A stretch of 64,000 nt of DNA, taken from contig CALRTC020000021.1 of NCBI GenBank assembly GCA_943371025.1, forward strand, positions 54,151 to 118,150. Reading direction: 5' to 3'. A program made the translations under genes and the position numbers. Each line of letters starts with the position of its first letter. Positions within the stretch are counted from its first letter, which is position 1. The notes beneath the pieces were generated by a model. It was not told the origin of the DNA, made no database searches, and worked only from the letters and a program-made list of their open reading frames with translations. Positions 23,975 through 32,666 of this stretch are shown here, piece by piece. Source of the DNA: Niveispirillum sp943371025. GTDB lineage: Bacteria; Pseudomonadota; Alphaproteobacteria; Azospirillales; Azospirillaceae.

Positions 23975-24952
23975 TCAGGCAGACTTGGGCTGGCTGGTCA
24001 GCAGATCCAGGCAGGCCATGCGCACGGCCACGCCCAGTTCCACCTGCTGCAGGATGACGGAGCGGTGGATGTCGTCGGCCACCAGGCTGTCAATCTCCAC
24101 GCCCCGATTCATGGGACCGGGATGCATGATCAGGGCACCGGGCTTTGCCACCGCCAGCTTGTCATAATCCAGACCGAAGAAGCGGAAATATTCGCGCTGG
24201 CTGGGCAGGAACTGGCCCTGCATGCGTTCCAGCTGCAGGCGCAGCATCATGACGATGTCCGCATCCTTCAGGCCCGTGGCCATGGAATGGTGAACCTCCA
24301 CCCCCATGCGGTCGACGGCGCCGGGCAGCAGGGTGGGCGGGGCCACGACGCGGACATGGGCCCCCATGATGTTCAGCAGATGGATATTGGACCGGGCCAC
24401 ACGGCTGTGCAGGATGTCGCCGCAGATGGCGACCGTCAGGCCCTTCAGCGTGCCCAGGCGGCGGCGGATGGTCAGCGCGTCCAACAGGGCCTGGGTCGGA
24501 TGTTCATGCTGCCCGTCGCCGGCATTGATGACGGCGCAGTTGACCTTGTCGGCCAACAGCTTGGGCGCGCCCGATTCCTGATGGCGCACGACCAGCGCGT
24601 CCAGATGCATGGCGTTCAGCGTCATGGCCGTGTCGATCAGGGTCTCCCCCTTCTTCACGGAACTGCCATCGACGGCCATGTTGATGGCATCGGCACCCAG
24701 GCGCCGGGCGGCCAGTTCGAAGCTGGTGCGCGTGCGGGTCGAATTCTCGAAGAACAGGTTGACGACTGTTTTGCCGGCCAGCTTGTTCGTCACCTTGTTG
24801 TCGCTGCGGTTCTGTTCGACATAGCGGTCGGCCGTGTCCAGCAGCAGATTGATCTCCGGCGCCGTCAACCCTTCGATCCCCAGCAGGTGGCGATGGTTGA
24901 ACGTTTCGGCGCGGGCGTCGATATCGTGCGGGTGGGCGGCCATGGCGGACAT
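23975..24952 (-). CDS. pyrB: Aspartate carbamoyltransferase catalytic chain
   Basis: 325 residues. It joins carbamoyl phosphate and aspartate to give carbamoyl aspartate, the second step of pyrimidine synthesis. Carbamoyl-phosphate motif FFENSTRTRTSFE is intact around residue 70, then INAGDGQHEHPTQALLD, ICGDILHSRVARSN and MHPGPMNRGVEI. The length suits a class A catalytic chain, which in many bacteria forms a dodecamer with a PyrC or inactive PyrC' partner. The only PyrC-like gene in the window is the inactive one at 2213-3505. The classical pyrB-pyrC adjacency is broken here. No regulatory pyrI gene is present. Confidence 0.97.
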   Translation of the reverse strand: MSAMAAHPHDIDARAETFNHRHLLGIEGLTAPEINLLLDTADRYVEQNRSDNKVTNKLAGKTVVNLFFENSTRTRTSFELAARRLGADAINMAVDGSSVKKGETLIDTAMTLNAMHLDALVVRHQESGAPKLLADKVNCAVINAGDGQHEHPTQALLDALTIRRRLGTLKGLTVAICGDILHSRVARSNIHLLNIMGAHVRVVAPPTLLPGAVDRMGVEVHHSMATGLKDADIVMMLRLQLERMQGQFLPSQREYFRFFGLDYDKLAVAKPGALIMHPGPMNRGVEIDSLVADDIHRSVILQQVELGVAVRMACLDLLTSQPKSA

Positions 24953-25058
24953 GCTCTCGGGGCTTGGACGGCGTGGATCGGCGGGGCGGGACTATGGTGC
25001 CCCGCCCCCACCCTGGCAAGCGTCAGAAAAACCGGTCGGGCATGAACGATGCGGGGGA

Positions 25059-25937
25059 TCAGCCCACGCCGTTGGCCCGCATCCAGTCCAGGCAGCGCTT
25101 CCAGGCATCCTTGGCGTCGTCCGGGCGATAGCTGGGCCGGTAATCGGCGAAGAAGGCGTGGGGGGCCTCCGGATAGACATGGATCTGGCTGCGCGTCTGC
25201 TGGGCAGCGGTCAGCACTTCGCGCATCCGTTCCACATCAGCCAGCGGGATGCCGCCATCCTTGCCGCCGTAAAGCCCCAGAACCGGCGCATTGATCTTCT
25301 GCACCAGATTGACGGGGATCAGGGGCTGCAGCGCCGTCGGCGTGCCGGTCAGACGGCCATACCAGGCCACGCCGGCCTTCACCTTCTGGTTATGGGCGAC
25401 ATAAAGCCATGTGGCGCGGCCACCCCAGCAGAAGCCGGTGACGCCCAGCTTGCCCGTATCACCGCCATCCTGGCCGGCCCAGGCCACGGCGGCATCCAGG
25501 TCGGCCAGGACCTGCGCATCCGGCACCTTGGACACTAGGTCGGAGATCAGCTTGGACACCTCCGTGTAGGACGCGGCGCTGCCCTGCCGGGCGTAAAGCT
25601 CCACCGCGACGGCCAGATAGCCTTCGCGGGCGAAGCGCCGGCAGACATCCTTGATATGTTCATGCACCCCGAAAATCTCCTGGATGACCAGGATGACAGG
25701 GAACGGGCCCTTTCCCTGCGGCTTGGCGCGATAGGCCGGGACGGTGCCGTCGGAAACCGGGATGGACACCTCACCCGCGACCAGCCCGTCGGCCGGTGTG
25801 GTCACGGTCTGGGCGCCTACAGGCAGGGTGGACAGGGCGAATCCGCTGGCAAGGGTGGTCATGGCGAAAAGCCGTCTGCTCATGCTGGGGTTAAGGGGGG
25901 AAAGCTGGCACTGCGCCTCGGCGCCGATCGTGTCCAT
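25059..25937 (-). CDS. Dienelactone hydrolase family protein, probably exported
   Basis: 292 residues. An N-terminal twin-arginine-like region (SRRLFAMTTLASGFALSTLPVGAQ) suggests Tat export. The alpha/beta-hydrolase domain follows: VILVIQEIFGVHEHIKDVCRR, AREGYLAVAVELYARQG, the nucleophile motif GFCWGG with catalytic Cys as in dienelactone hydrolase, and an acid/His pair in LYGGKDGGI and PEAPHAFFADYR. Substrates of the family range from dienelactones to carboxymethylenebutenolide-like esters; no catabolic genes are near, so the role is undetermined. The start is the ATG with GGGAG 10 bases upstream. The gene is alone on the minus strand next to pyrB, about 100 bases upstream of it. Confidence 0.87.
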   Translation of the reverse strand: MDTIGAEAQCQLSPLNPSMSRRLFAMTTLASGFALSTLPVGAQTVTTPADGLVAGEVSIPVSDGTVPAYRAKPQGKGPFPVILVIQEIFGVHEHIKDVCRRFAREGYLAVAVELYARQGSAASYTEVSKLISDLVSKVPDAQVLADLDAAVAWAGQDGGDTGKLGVTGFCWGGRATWLYVAHNQKVKAGVAWYGRLTGTPTALQPLIPVNLVQKINAPVLGLYGGKDGGIPLADVERMREVLTAAQQTRSQIHVYPEAPHAFFADYRPSYRPDDAKDAWKRCLDWMRANGVG

Positions 25938-26091
25938 ATCTGTTGCTCCCGCGTTTCCAGGGTCGGGCAGGAAGGATAGGGCGTTGCGTACAACCTGCAA
26001 CCATGTTGGTGGCCGAATGATGCTTGCCGATAAGACGGGGATGCGCGCATTGTGGCTGAACATCGCGTGCCGCACCCGCGCAGGACCGCCC

Positions 26092-26400
26092 ATGACGACC
26101 GATCCGAAATCCGAATTGTTGCGGCAGATCCGCGCCATCCGCCGCCGCATCGACCCCGATGTGCTGGCGAAGGCCGAACGCGCAGCACAGGCGGCGGAAG
26201 CGGCCCGCACCATGGCGCCGGACCAAGTGCCCTATGACAAGGAAGCGGCGCGCGACGTGGTGGCGGCGTTCCTGCGTGCCCGCACGGACGGTGGCAAATT
26301 TGCCATGACGCTGATGGAAAATCTGAAAAAGCCGGAAACCGCCTCCAAGGCCTATGCGGATACGCGCACGGGGCCCCGGCCTGGCGGTCGTCGCATCTGA
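26092..26400 (+). CDS. Small hypothetical protein
   Basis: 102 residues, no family recognised. It is strongly helical and charged: LLRQIRAIRRRIDPDVLAKAERAAQAAE, then DKEAARDVVAAFLRARTDGGKF. The end (GPRPGGRRI) is basic. There is no signal peptide. The preferred ATG at 26092 gives MTTDPKSELLR; an earlier in-frame start at 26017 is possible but would add a less convincing leader. It lies 47 bases before the periplasmic binding protein gene on the same strand and may be co-transcribed. The coding pattern (GC-rich third positions and steady Ala/Arg use) supports a real gene. Confidence 0.55.
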   Translation: MTTDPKSELLRQIRAIRRRIDPDVLAKAERAAQAAEAARTMAPDQVPYDKEAARDVVAAFLRARTDGGKFAMTLMENLKKPETASKAYADTRTGPRPGGRRI

Positions 26401-26447
26401 CCCCCATGCCGGGCTGGCGGTCTGCCGTGAAGGACCATCCTGTCTTG

Positions 26448-27221
26448 ATGAACTGGCGATTCTGTCCGGTGATGGGTTTCTGCCTGCTGCTGGCTTTGCT
26501 GATGGGCCCCACCAGCGTGTGGGGCCAGCCCGACCGCACCCTGCGTCTGCTGATCTCCGACAGTCTGCCGCCGCCCTATCTCATCCAGTCGGGTGATGAC
26601 GGGGTGGAACCGACAGGTCTGGCCGTTGATGTCTGCCGCAAGGTGGCGGCGCGTCTGGGCTATGACAGCAAGATGCGTCAGGCGCCGCCCAAGCGCCTGC
26701 CGGAACTGGTCCGGGCAGGGGAGGCGGACATGGTCTGCCATGTCTCTTCCGCCTGGTACGCCTATCCCGACGACATGTGGTTCGGACGCCGCCTTTACAG
26801 CGCCGACAATGTCTTCATCGCGCCGCGTGAAGCCCGCCCCATCTGCGAGCAATGCCCCCTGCCGCCGGAGGTTGCCACCGTCATGGGCTATGAATATGGC
26901 GACCGCATTTCCCAGGCGGTGGAAAGCGGACAGATGATCCGGCGGGATGTGCGCTCGGAGGAGAATGTCTTCCGGCTTATTGAATTCGGGCGCATCGAAT
27001 ATGGGATCGTGTCGGAATACACGTTCCGCTATTTCGCGCGCCAGCGGCAGGATCTGACGATCAAGGGCAGCGCCGTCCGCTACAACATTACGGTCGGCGT
27101 GCCGCGCAATGGCCCGATTACGGAGGCGGAACTGAAAATCGCCTCGGCCTCTATCCGTCTGCCCGACGATATTGCGCCGGAGTTCAGGCCCTTTCTGGGG
27201 CTGCCTCTCTATAAGCGTTAA
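26448..27221 (+). CDS. Periplasmic solute-binding protein (family 3 type)
   Basis: 257 residues. The N-terminus MNWRFCPVMGFCLLLALLMG ends at VWG-Q, a Sec signal peptide. The mature domain has the type 3 binding-protein layout: LRLLISDSLPPPYLI, GLAVDVCRKVAARLGY, PKRLPELVRAGEADMVCHV and MGYEYGDRISQAVESGQ. It is shorter than typical ABC-transport binding proteins and there is no permease or ATPase gene beside it, so it may serve as a sensor input or an orphan binding protein. The start is uncertain; 26406 and 26472 are alternatives. Its stop codon overlaps the comM stop codon on the other strand by 4 bases. Confidence 0.8.
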   Translation: MNWRFCPVMGFCLLLALLMGPTSVWGQPDRTLRLLISDSLPPPYLIQSGDDGVEPTGLAVDVCRKVAARLGYDSKMRQAPPKRLPELVRAGEADMVCHVSSAWYAYPDDMWFGRRLYSADNVFIAPREARPICEQCPLPPEVATVMGYEYGDRISQAVESGQMIRRDVRSEENVFRLIEFGRIEYGIVSEYTFRYFARQRQDLTIKGSAVRYNITVGVPRNGPITEAELKIASASIRLPDDIAPEFRPFLGLPLYKR

Positions 27222-28750
27222 CGCCCCGGCGCCACCCGGCGATAGGACAGGGCCTCGGCCACATGAATGCGCCGCACGCCGTCCGATCCGTCCATATCGG
27301 CCAGCGTGCGGGCCACGCGCAGCACCCGATGGTACCCGCGGGCCGACAGCTTCAGCCGCTCTGCCGCATCGGTCAGCAATTGCCGTCCCATCGGGTCGGG
27401 CCCCGCCACTTTCTCCAGCACCTCGCCGTCGGCCTCTGCATTCGTGCGGATGGCGGGCTGCCCCCGTGGAACCAGGGCGGCATAGCGGTCCCGCTGCCGG
27501 TCGCGGGCGGCGGCGACGCGGGACCCGACCTCTGCCGATCCCTCCCGCGGTGGCGGCAGCGACAGGTCCGAGGCGCTGACGGCCGGGACGTCCACATGCA
27601 GGTCGATACGGTCGAACAGGGGGCCGCTGATCTTGCTCTGATAGTCGAGCGCGCATTTCGGCGCCCGGCCACAGGCCAGCGACGCATCGTCCAGATGGCC
27701 GCAGCGGCAGGGATTCATGGCGGCGACCAGTTGGAAGCGGGCAGGGTAGGTCACATGATGGTTGGCGCGGCTGACCGTGGCCCGCCCCGTTTCCAGTGGT
27801 TGGCGCAATGCCTCCAGCGTGCCGCGCGCGAATTCCGGCAGCTCATCCAGGAACAGCACACCATGATGGGCCAGGCTGATTTCGCCGGGCCGGGCGCGCG
27901 TCCCGCCGCCCACCATGGCGGCCAGCGTGGCGGAATGATGCACCTCCCGGAACGGTCGTGTCCGGATCAGCCGCCCGCCTTCCAGCCCGCCGGCGATGGA
28001 ATGCACCATGGACACTTCCAGCGCTTCCGCCGGGTCCAGGCGCGGCAGCAGTCCGGGAAGGCGAGCGGCCAGCATGGATTTTCCCGACCCCGGCGGTCCC
28101 AGCATCAGCAGATTGTGCCCGCCGCTGGCGGCAATCTCCAGCACGCGCTTGGCCGTTTCCTGTCCTTTCACGTCGCGCAGGTCGCGCGCCGTGATCATCG
28201 CTTCGCTTTCCAGCTTCGGGGTGGGCCGGGTCAGGACCTGCGTGCCCTTGAAATGGTTGATCAGCGACAGAAGGGATGGTGGGGCCAGGATGTCCAGCCC
28301 ATCGCCAGCCCAGGCCGCTTCTCCCCCGCTGGCTGCGGGACAGATCAGACCCTTGCCCGACGCCAGGGCGTTGATGGCCGCCGGCAGCACGCCCGCGACG
28401 GGGGAGATTGACCCGTCCAGCCCCAGTTCGCCCAGCGCCTGATAACCCGCCATGGCGTCGTCCGGGATGATCCCCATCATCACCAGCAGGGCCAGCGCGA
28501 TGGGCAGATCGAAATGCGACCCTTCTTTCAGCACGTCGGCCGGCGCCAGATTGACGGCAAGGCGCTGCGGTGGCAGGGCGATGCCCAGCGCATGCAGGGC
28601 GCCGCGCACCCGCTCCCGGCTTTCGCCCACGGCCTTGTCGGGCAGGCCAACGACGGTGAAGGCCAGCGGCCCGCCCGTCATCTGCACCTGCACGTCGATG
28701 TCCAGCACATCAATGCCTTGAAAGGCTACCGTTCCTACTCGCGCCGCCAC
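27218..28750 (-). CDS. comM: YifB/ComM family AAA ATPase (Mg-chelatase-like)
   Basis: 510 residues. It starts at a GTG preceded by GGGGG and gives MAARVGTVAFQGIDVLDIDVQVQ. The N-terminal domain (VVGLPDKAVGESRERVRGAL, LAPADVLKEGSHFDLPIALA) is of the Lon-protease-like fold. The Mg-chelatase AAA domain follows, with Walker A LGPPGSGKSMLA, Walker B GVLFLDELPEF, and the zinc-like cluster MNPCRCGHL plus CGRAPKCA. The C-terminal part carries KLSARGYHRVLRVARTLADM. In naturally competent bacteria ComM is a helicase that extends heteroduplex joints during recombination; in others its role is poorly known. No competence genes are adjacent. It faces the binding-protein gene tail to tail. Confidence 0.93.
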   Translation of the reverse strand: MAARVGTVAFQGIDVLDIDVQVQMTGGPLAFTVVGLPDKAVGESRERVRGALHALGIALPPQRLAVNLAPADVLKEGSHFDLPIALALLVMMGIIPDDAMAGYQALGELGLDGSISPVAGVLPAAINALASGKGLICPAASGGEAAWAGDGLDILAPPSLLSLINHFKGTQVLTRPTPKLESEAMITARDLRDVKGQETAKRVLEIAASGGHNLLMLGPPGSGKSMLAARLPGLLPRLDPAEALEVSMVHSIAGGLEGGRLIRTRPFREVHHSATLAAMVGGGTRARPGEISLAHHGVLFLDELPEFARGTLEALRQPLETGRATVSRANHHVTYPARFQLVAAMNPCRCGHLDDASLACGRAPKCALDYQSKISGPLFDRIDLHVDVPAVSASDLSLPPPREGSAEVGSRVAAARDRQRDRYAALVPRGQPAIRTNAEADGEVLEKVAGPDPMGRQLLTDAAERLKLSARGYHRVLRVARTLADMDGSDGVRRIHVAEALSYRRVAPGR

Positions 28751-29073
28751 AAATGCCCCCGCCGGACCTTCCCGCTATGGTTAGTATAGTGGAATAGACT
28801 TGCAGGCAGGAAGCGCTGATCGGCTGTCGCTGTTGCATATCCGTGCTGGTCACTGCAATCGTTATATTCTTCAATATATCTCGGTATCCTTGCACGCCCA
28901 TGCAAATCCATACGCTGCATAGGGAAGTCGCCCACGATATCGGGATCGGCCCGTCACCATGGTTCGGCCAATGATCGAAATCTGGAAGACTTGCACGCTC
29001 CCGTCCGTCATTCTCCGGTCGATCGCGGTCCTGGCGGGGACCGGTACCTTTCATTTCTTCATTGGGGTGAGCG
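28751..29073. other. Intergenic region between comM and the second IorAB pair
   Basis: 323 bases between two divergent genes. It holds the promoter region of both. A stretch near 28855-28905 is AT-rich (TATATTCTTCAATATATC) and is the likely promoter zone. I see no supported coding frame, no tRNA and no strong hairpin. Confidence 0.5.
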
Positions 29074-29532
29074 ATGATAAGCCTGAACATCAATGGTCAG
29101 GTCCGCGAGGTGGACGTGCCGGAGGATATGCCGCTCCTCTGGGTCTTGCGCGACGAATTGAACATGACGGGCACGAAGTTCGGCTGTGGCCAGGCCCTGT
29201 GCGGCGCCTGCACGGTCCATGTCGATGGCCAGCCGACCCGGTCGTGCCAGCTGCCGGCCTCGTCGGCGGTTGGGGCGAAGATCACGACCATCGAAGGCCT
29301 GTCGGGCAAGGCGGCCGCCGCGGTTCAGAAGGCCTGGGCTGATCTGGACGTGGTGCAGTGCGGCTATTGCCAGTCGGGTCAGGTGATGGCGGCCACGGCG
29401 CTGATCGCGGAAAATCCCGATCCCAGCGATGCCGATATTGAACAGGCGATGGATGGCAATGTCTGCCGCTGCGCTACCTATGTGCGGATCAAGGCGGCCG
29501 TGAAGCAGGCCGCCAAGCTGGCGAGGGCCTGA
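29074..29532 (+). CDS. iorA: (2Fe-2S)-binding subunit of a molybdenum hydroxylase (IorA-like), copy 2
   Basis: 152 residues. Both clusters are intact: FGCGQALCGACTVHVDG with a later RSCQ, and QCGYCQSGQ plus GNVCRCATYVRI. It is clearly paralogous to 10360-10809 (the N-terminal MPLLWVLRDELNMTGTKFGCG matches MPLLWAIRDLAGLTGTKYGCG). There is no signal peptide; it should be exported in complex with the Tat-carrying partner. A good ribosome-binding site, GGGGTGA, precedes the ATG. The next gene starts 3 bases after its stop codon, so the two subunits are translationally linked. The substrate is unknown. Confidence 0.9.
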   Translation: MISLNINGQVREVDVPEDMPLLWVLRDELNMTGTKFGCGQALCGACTVHVDGQPTRSCQLPASSAVGAKITTIEGLSGKAAAAVQKAWADLDVVQCGYCQSGQVMAATALIAENPDPSDADIEQAMDGNVCRCATYVRIKAAVKQAAKLARA

Positions 29533-29535
29533 GCC

Positions 29536-31776
29536 ATGATGCTGCGTCAACTGCTCCGTCAGGCGGCCGCCAATGTGGTCGAAGCCGCACCCAGCCGCCG
29601 GTCCTTCCTGAAGGGTGCCGGTGGTGCCCTGGTCATCGGCGCCGCCGTGCCCCTGTCGGGCTTTGCCCAGGAAGCGGCCGGCCCGAAGATCATCGGCCCG
29701 GCCGACCCGCGGCCCAACGTCTTCATCCGTATCGCGCCGGATAACAGCGTCACGGTCCTGGTCAAGCATCTGGACAAGGGCCAGGGCATCATGACCGGCC
29801 TGACCACCATCGTGGCTGAGGAACTGGATGCCGACTGGGCCCAGATGAAGGGTGAATTCGCACCCGCCGACAGCAAGCTGTACGCCAACCATTTCTTCGG
29901 CATCCAGGGCACGGGCGGTTCCACGGCCGTTGCCAACAGCTGGGACGAGTTGCGCATGGCCGGTGCCGCCGCCCGCGCCATGCTGGTCGCCACCGCCGCC
30001 CAGCAATGGCAAGTGTCGGCCGATGCCATCACGGTGGCCAAGGGTGTGGTCAGCCACAAGGCATCGGGTAAGTCCGCCACCTTCGGTCAACTGGCCGAGG
30101 CCGCGTCCAAGCAGCCGATCCCGGCCAAGGTCAGCCTGAAGGACCCCGGCCAGTACAGCCTGATCGGGAACGACACGCTGCACCGGCTGGACCATATTTC
30201 CAAGACCAACGGCACGGCCATCTTCGCCTTGGATGTGCGCCGGCCCGGTCAGGTCACGGCCGTGCTGGCCCGCAGCCCGCGTTTCGGCGGCAAGCTGAAA
30301 TCGGTGGATGACAAGGCGGCCCGCGCCGTGCCCGGCGTGCTGGAGGTGCTGTCCACGCCGGTTGGCGTGGCCGTTGTCGCCAGGAACACCTGGGCCGCCA
30401 TCAAGGGCCGCGAGGCCCTGTCCATCCAGTGGGATGACAGCGAGGCGGAAAAGCGCGGCACGGACAAGATCCTGGCCGATTATCGTGAACAGGCGAAGAA
30501 GCCCGGCGCCAAGGCCGCCCGTAAGGGCGACGTGGATGCCGCCTTCAAGTCGGCCGCCAAGGTGGTGGAGGCCGAATACAGCTTCCCCTATCTGGCGCAC
30601 GCGCCGATGGAGCCGCTGAACGCCGTGATCGAACTGAAACCCGATGGCGGGGTGGAGATCTGGGCCGGGTCGCAGTTCCAGGGCGTGGAACAGATGGTCG
30701 TGTCCAAGATCCTGGGCACCAGTCCGGACAAGGTGAAGATCAATACGCTGTGGGCCGGCGGCAGCTTCGGCCGCCGTGCCACGCCCAACGCCGATTATAT
30801 CGCCGAGGCCGCGATCATCGCTCAGGCCCTGGCGGCCAAGGGCAGCAAGACGCCGGTGCATCTGGTCTGGACGCGCGAGGACGATATCAAGGGCGGCCGT
30901 TATCGCCCCCTGGTGCTGCACAAGATGAAGGCCGCACTGGACAAGGCCGGGAAGGTGACAGCCTGGCAGCAGGCCATTGTCAGCCAATCCTTCATGGCTG
31001 GAACCCCATTCGAAGCCAACATGGTCAAGGACGGGGTGGACGAGACGGCAGTGGAGGGCGCCTCCGACATGGCCTATGCCGTGCCCAGTCTGGCCGTCGA
31101 TTTCCACCTGATGAAATCGCCGGTGACGACCCTGTGGTGGCGGTCGGTGGGCCATACCCACACGGCCTATGCCAAGGAAGCCTTCATCGATGAACTGGCG
31201 GCCGCGGCCGGCAAGGACCCGGTGGCGTTCCGCCTGGACCTGCTGGGCGACGCCCATCCCCGCCTGACCCATGTGCTGAAACTGGCGGCGGAAAAGGCTG
31301 GCTGGTCAAAGCCGCTGGCCGCCGGGCCGGCGGGGACGAAGCGCGCGCGCGGTGTCGCCGTGCATGAAAGCTTCAGTTCCTATGTCGCCCATGTGGCCGA
31401 AGTGACGGTGGGCAAGGACGGCAAGATCAAGGTCGATCGCGTCGTCGTGGCCGTGGATTGCGGCATCGCCGTCAATCCCAACGTCATCAAGGCCCAGATT
31501 GAGGGCGGCACCGGCTTTGCCATCGGCCACGCCCTGCGCGACCAGATCACCCTGACGGATGGTATCGTCGATCAGGCGAATTTCGACGGGTTCGAGCCGC
31601 TGCGTTATTCCGACATGCCGGCGGTGGAGGTGCATATCGTCCCGTCGAAGGAACGCCCGACGGGTGTTGGTGAGCCCGGCGTGCCGACGGCGGCGCCGGC
31701 CGTCGCCAACGCCGTGTTCAAGGCCACGGGCCAGCACCTGCGCGACCTGCCCTTTGCCAAGGCGGGCGTGGTGTGA
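29536..31776 (+). CDS. iorB: Molybdopterin-binding subunit of a periplasmic molybdenum hydroxylase (IorB-like), copy 2
   Basis: 746 residues. Tat signal: PSRRSFLKGAGGALVIGAAV, ending near FAQ. Landmarks are LDKGQGIMTGLTTIVAEEL, the molybdopterin loop GGSFGRRATPNADYI, the bulky segment WWRSVGHTHTAY, and the catalytic Glu in GVGEPGVPTAAPAVANAV. It catalyses hydroxylation of an aldehyde or aromatic N-heterocycle in the periplasm with its small subunit encoded immediately upstream. No cytochrome subunit or maturation gene accompanies it. An intrinsic terminator follows 7 bases downstream of the stop codon. It is a diverged paralogue of 10829-13021 and probably handles a different substrate. Confidence 0.9.
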   Translation: MMLRQLLRQAAANVVEAAPSRRSFLKGAGGALVIGAAVPLSGFAQEAAGPKIIGPADPRPNVFIRIAPDNSVTVLVKHLDKGQGIMTGLTTIVAEELDADWAQMKGEFAPADSKLYANHFFGIQGTGGSTAVANSWDELRMAGAAARAMLVATAAQQWQVSADAITVAKGVVSHKASGKSATFGQLAEAASKQPIPAKVSLKDPGQYSLIGNDTLHRLDHISKTNGTAIFALDVRRPGQVTAVLARSPRFGGKLKSVDDKAARAVPGVLEVLSTPVGVAVVARNTWAAIKGREALSIQWDDSEAEKRGTDKILADYREQAKKPGAKAARKGDVDAAFKSAAKVVEAEYSFPYLAHAPMEPLNAVIELKPDGGVEIWAGSQFQGVEQMVVSKILGTSPDKVKINTLWAGGSFGRRATPNADYIAEAAIIAQALAAKGSKTPVHLVWTREDDIKGGRYRPLVLHKMKAALDKAGKVTAWQQAIVSQSFMAGTPFEANMVKDGVDETAVEGASDMAYAVPSLAVDFHLMKSPVTTLWWRSVGHTHTAYAKEAFIDELAAAAGKDPVAFRLDLLGDAHPRLTHVLKLAAEKAGWSKPLAAGPAGTKRARGVAVHESFSSYVAHVAEVTVGKDGKIKVDRVVVAVDCGIAVNPNVIKAQIEGGTGFAIGHALRDQITLTDGIVDQANFDGFEPLRYSDMPAVEVHIVPSKERPTGVGEPGVPTAAPAVANAVFKATGQHLRDLPFAKAGVV

Positions 31777-31782
31777 GACAGG

Positions 31783-31813
31783 AAAGGGGCCGGTTCGCAG
31801 CCGGCCCCTTTTT
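31783..31813 (+). terminator. Intrinsic terminator of the second IorAB operon
   Basis: An 11-bp perfect stem (AAAGGGGCCGG / CCGGCCCCTTT) with a 7-base loop is followed by TTCATTT; the stem itself ends in a T-run on the plus strand and an A-run on the other, so it can also stop ksgA transcription from the opposite strand. Confidence 0.85.
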
Positions 31814-31817
31814 CATT

Positions 31818-32666
31818 TCAGGCGGCCTTCGGCTTCCACGCCTTGGCCAGCGCCACAAAGCCGGCCACGTCGATCTCCTCCGCCCGCGCGGTGGGGGCGA
31901 TGCCGACGGAGAGCAGCAGCGGCTCCGGCTCCTTCATCACCGATTTCAGGGCCACGCGCAGCATCTTGCGGCGTTGACCGAAGGCCGCCCCCACCAGGGC
32001 TTCCATGGTGGCGAAGTCCGGATCATCGGCTGGGCGGTCGCGCGGGGTTAGGTGGACGACGGCGCTGTCCACCTTGGGCGGCGGGGTAAAGGCGCGGGCG
32101 GGCAGATCATAGAGATTGCGGCAATGCGCCACCCATTGCGCCATGACGGCCAGCCGGCCATAGGCGTCGGTGCGCGTGCCGGCGACGATGCGGTCGGCCA
32201 CTTCCTTCTGAAACATCAAAGTCAGCGACCGATATTCCCCCATCCGCTTCAACCAGCCGATCAGCAGCGGCGTGCCGACATTATAGGGCAGGTTGGAGAC
32301 GACGGCGCGCGGGGCGGGGACCAGATCGACCGGGTCCACAGTCAGCGCATCGGCTTCGATCAGGCGCAGCCGCCCGGCCGAGGCTGCGACCACATCGGCC
32401 AGGGCGCTGGCGAAGCGCGGATCGCGTTCCACGGCCGTGATGCTGGCGGCCGGGCTTTCCACCAGGGCGCGGGTCAGGCCGCCGGGGCCGGGCCCGACCT
32501 CGACTATATTCACGCCGGTGAAATCACCCGCTTCGCGCACGATGCGGCGGGTGACGTTCAGATCCAGCAGGAAATGCTGACCGAACGCCTTCTTGGCGGC
32601 CAGATCATGGGTGGCGATGACATCGCGCAGCGGCGGCAGGTGGGACAGGTCGCGACCGTCACTCAT
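31818..32666 (-). CDS. rsmA: 16S rRNA (adenine1518-N6/adenine1519-N6)-dimethyltransferase
   Basis: 282 residues, KsgA/RsmA. It dimethylates two adjacent adenines near the 3' end of 16S rRNA, a late step of 30S assembly. Motifs: KKAFGQHFLLDLNVTRRIV at the N-terminus, SAM-binding EVGPGPGGLTRAL, ERDPRF, and the catalytic NLPY in VVSNLPYNVGTPLL. The length is normal. The start codon overlaps the pdxA stop codon by one base, and pdxA overlaps closely with surA, so surA-pdxA-rsmA form one operon, a gene order common in proteobacteria. Confidence 0.97.
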   Translation of the reverse strand: MSDGRDLSHLPPLRDVIATHDLAAKKAFGQHFLLDLNVTRRIVREAGDFTGVNIVEVGPGPGGLTRALVESPAASITAVERDPRFASALADVVAASAGRLRLIEADALTVDPVDLVPAPRAVVSNLPYNVGTPLLIGWLKRMGEYRSLTLMFQKEVADRIVAGTRTDAYGRLAVMAQWVAHCRNLYDLPARAFTPPPKVDSAVVHLTPRDRPADDPDFATMEALVGAAFGQRRKMLRVALKSVMKEPEPLLLSVGIAPTARAEEIDVAGFVALAKAWKPKAA

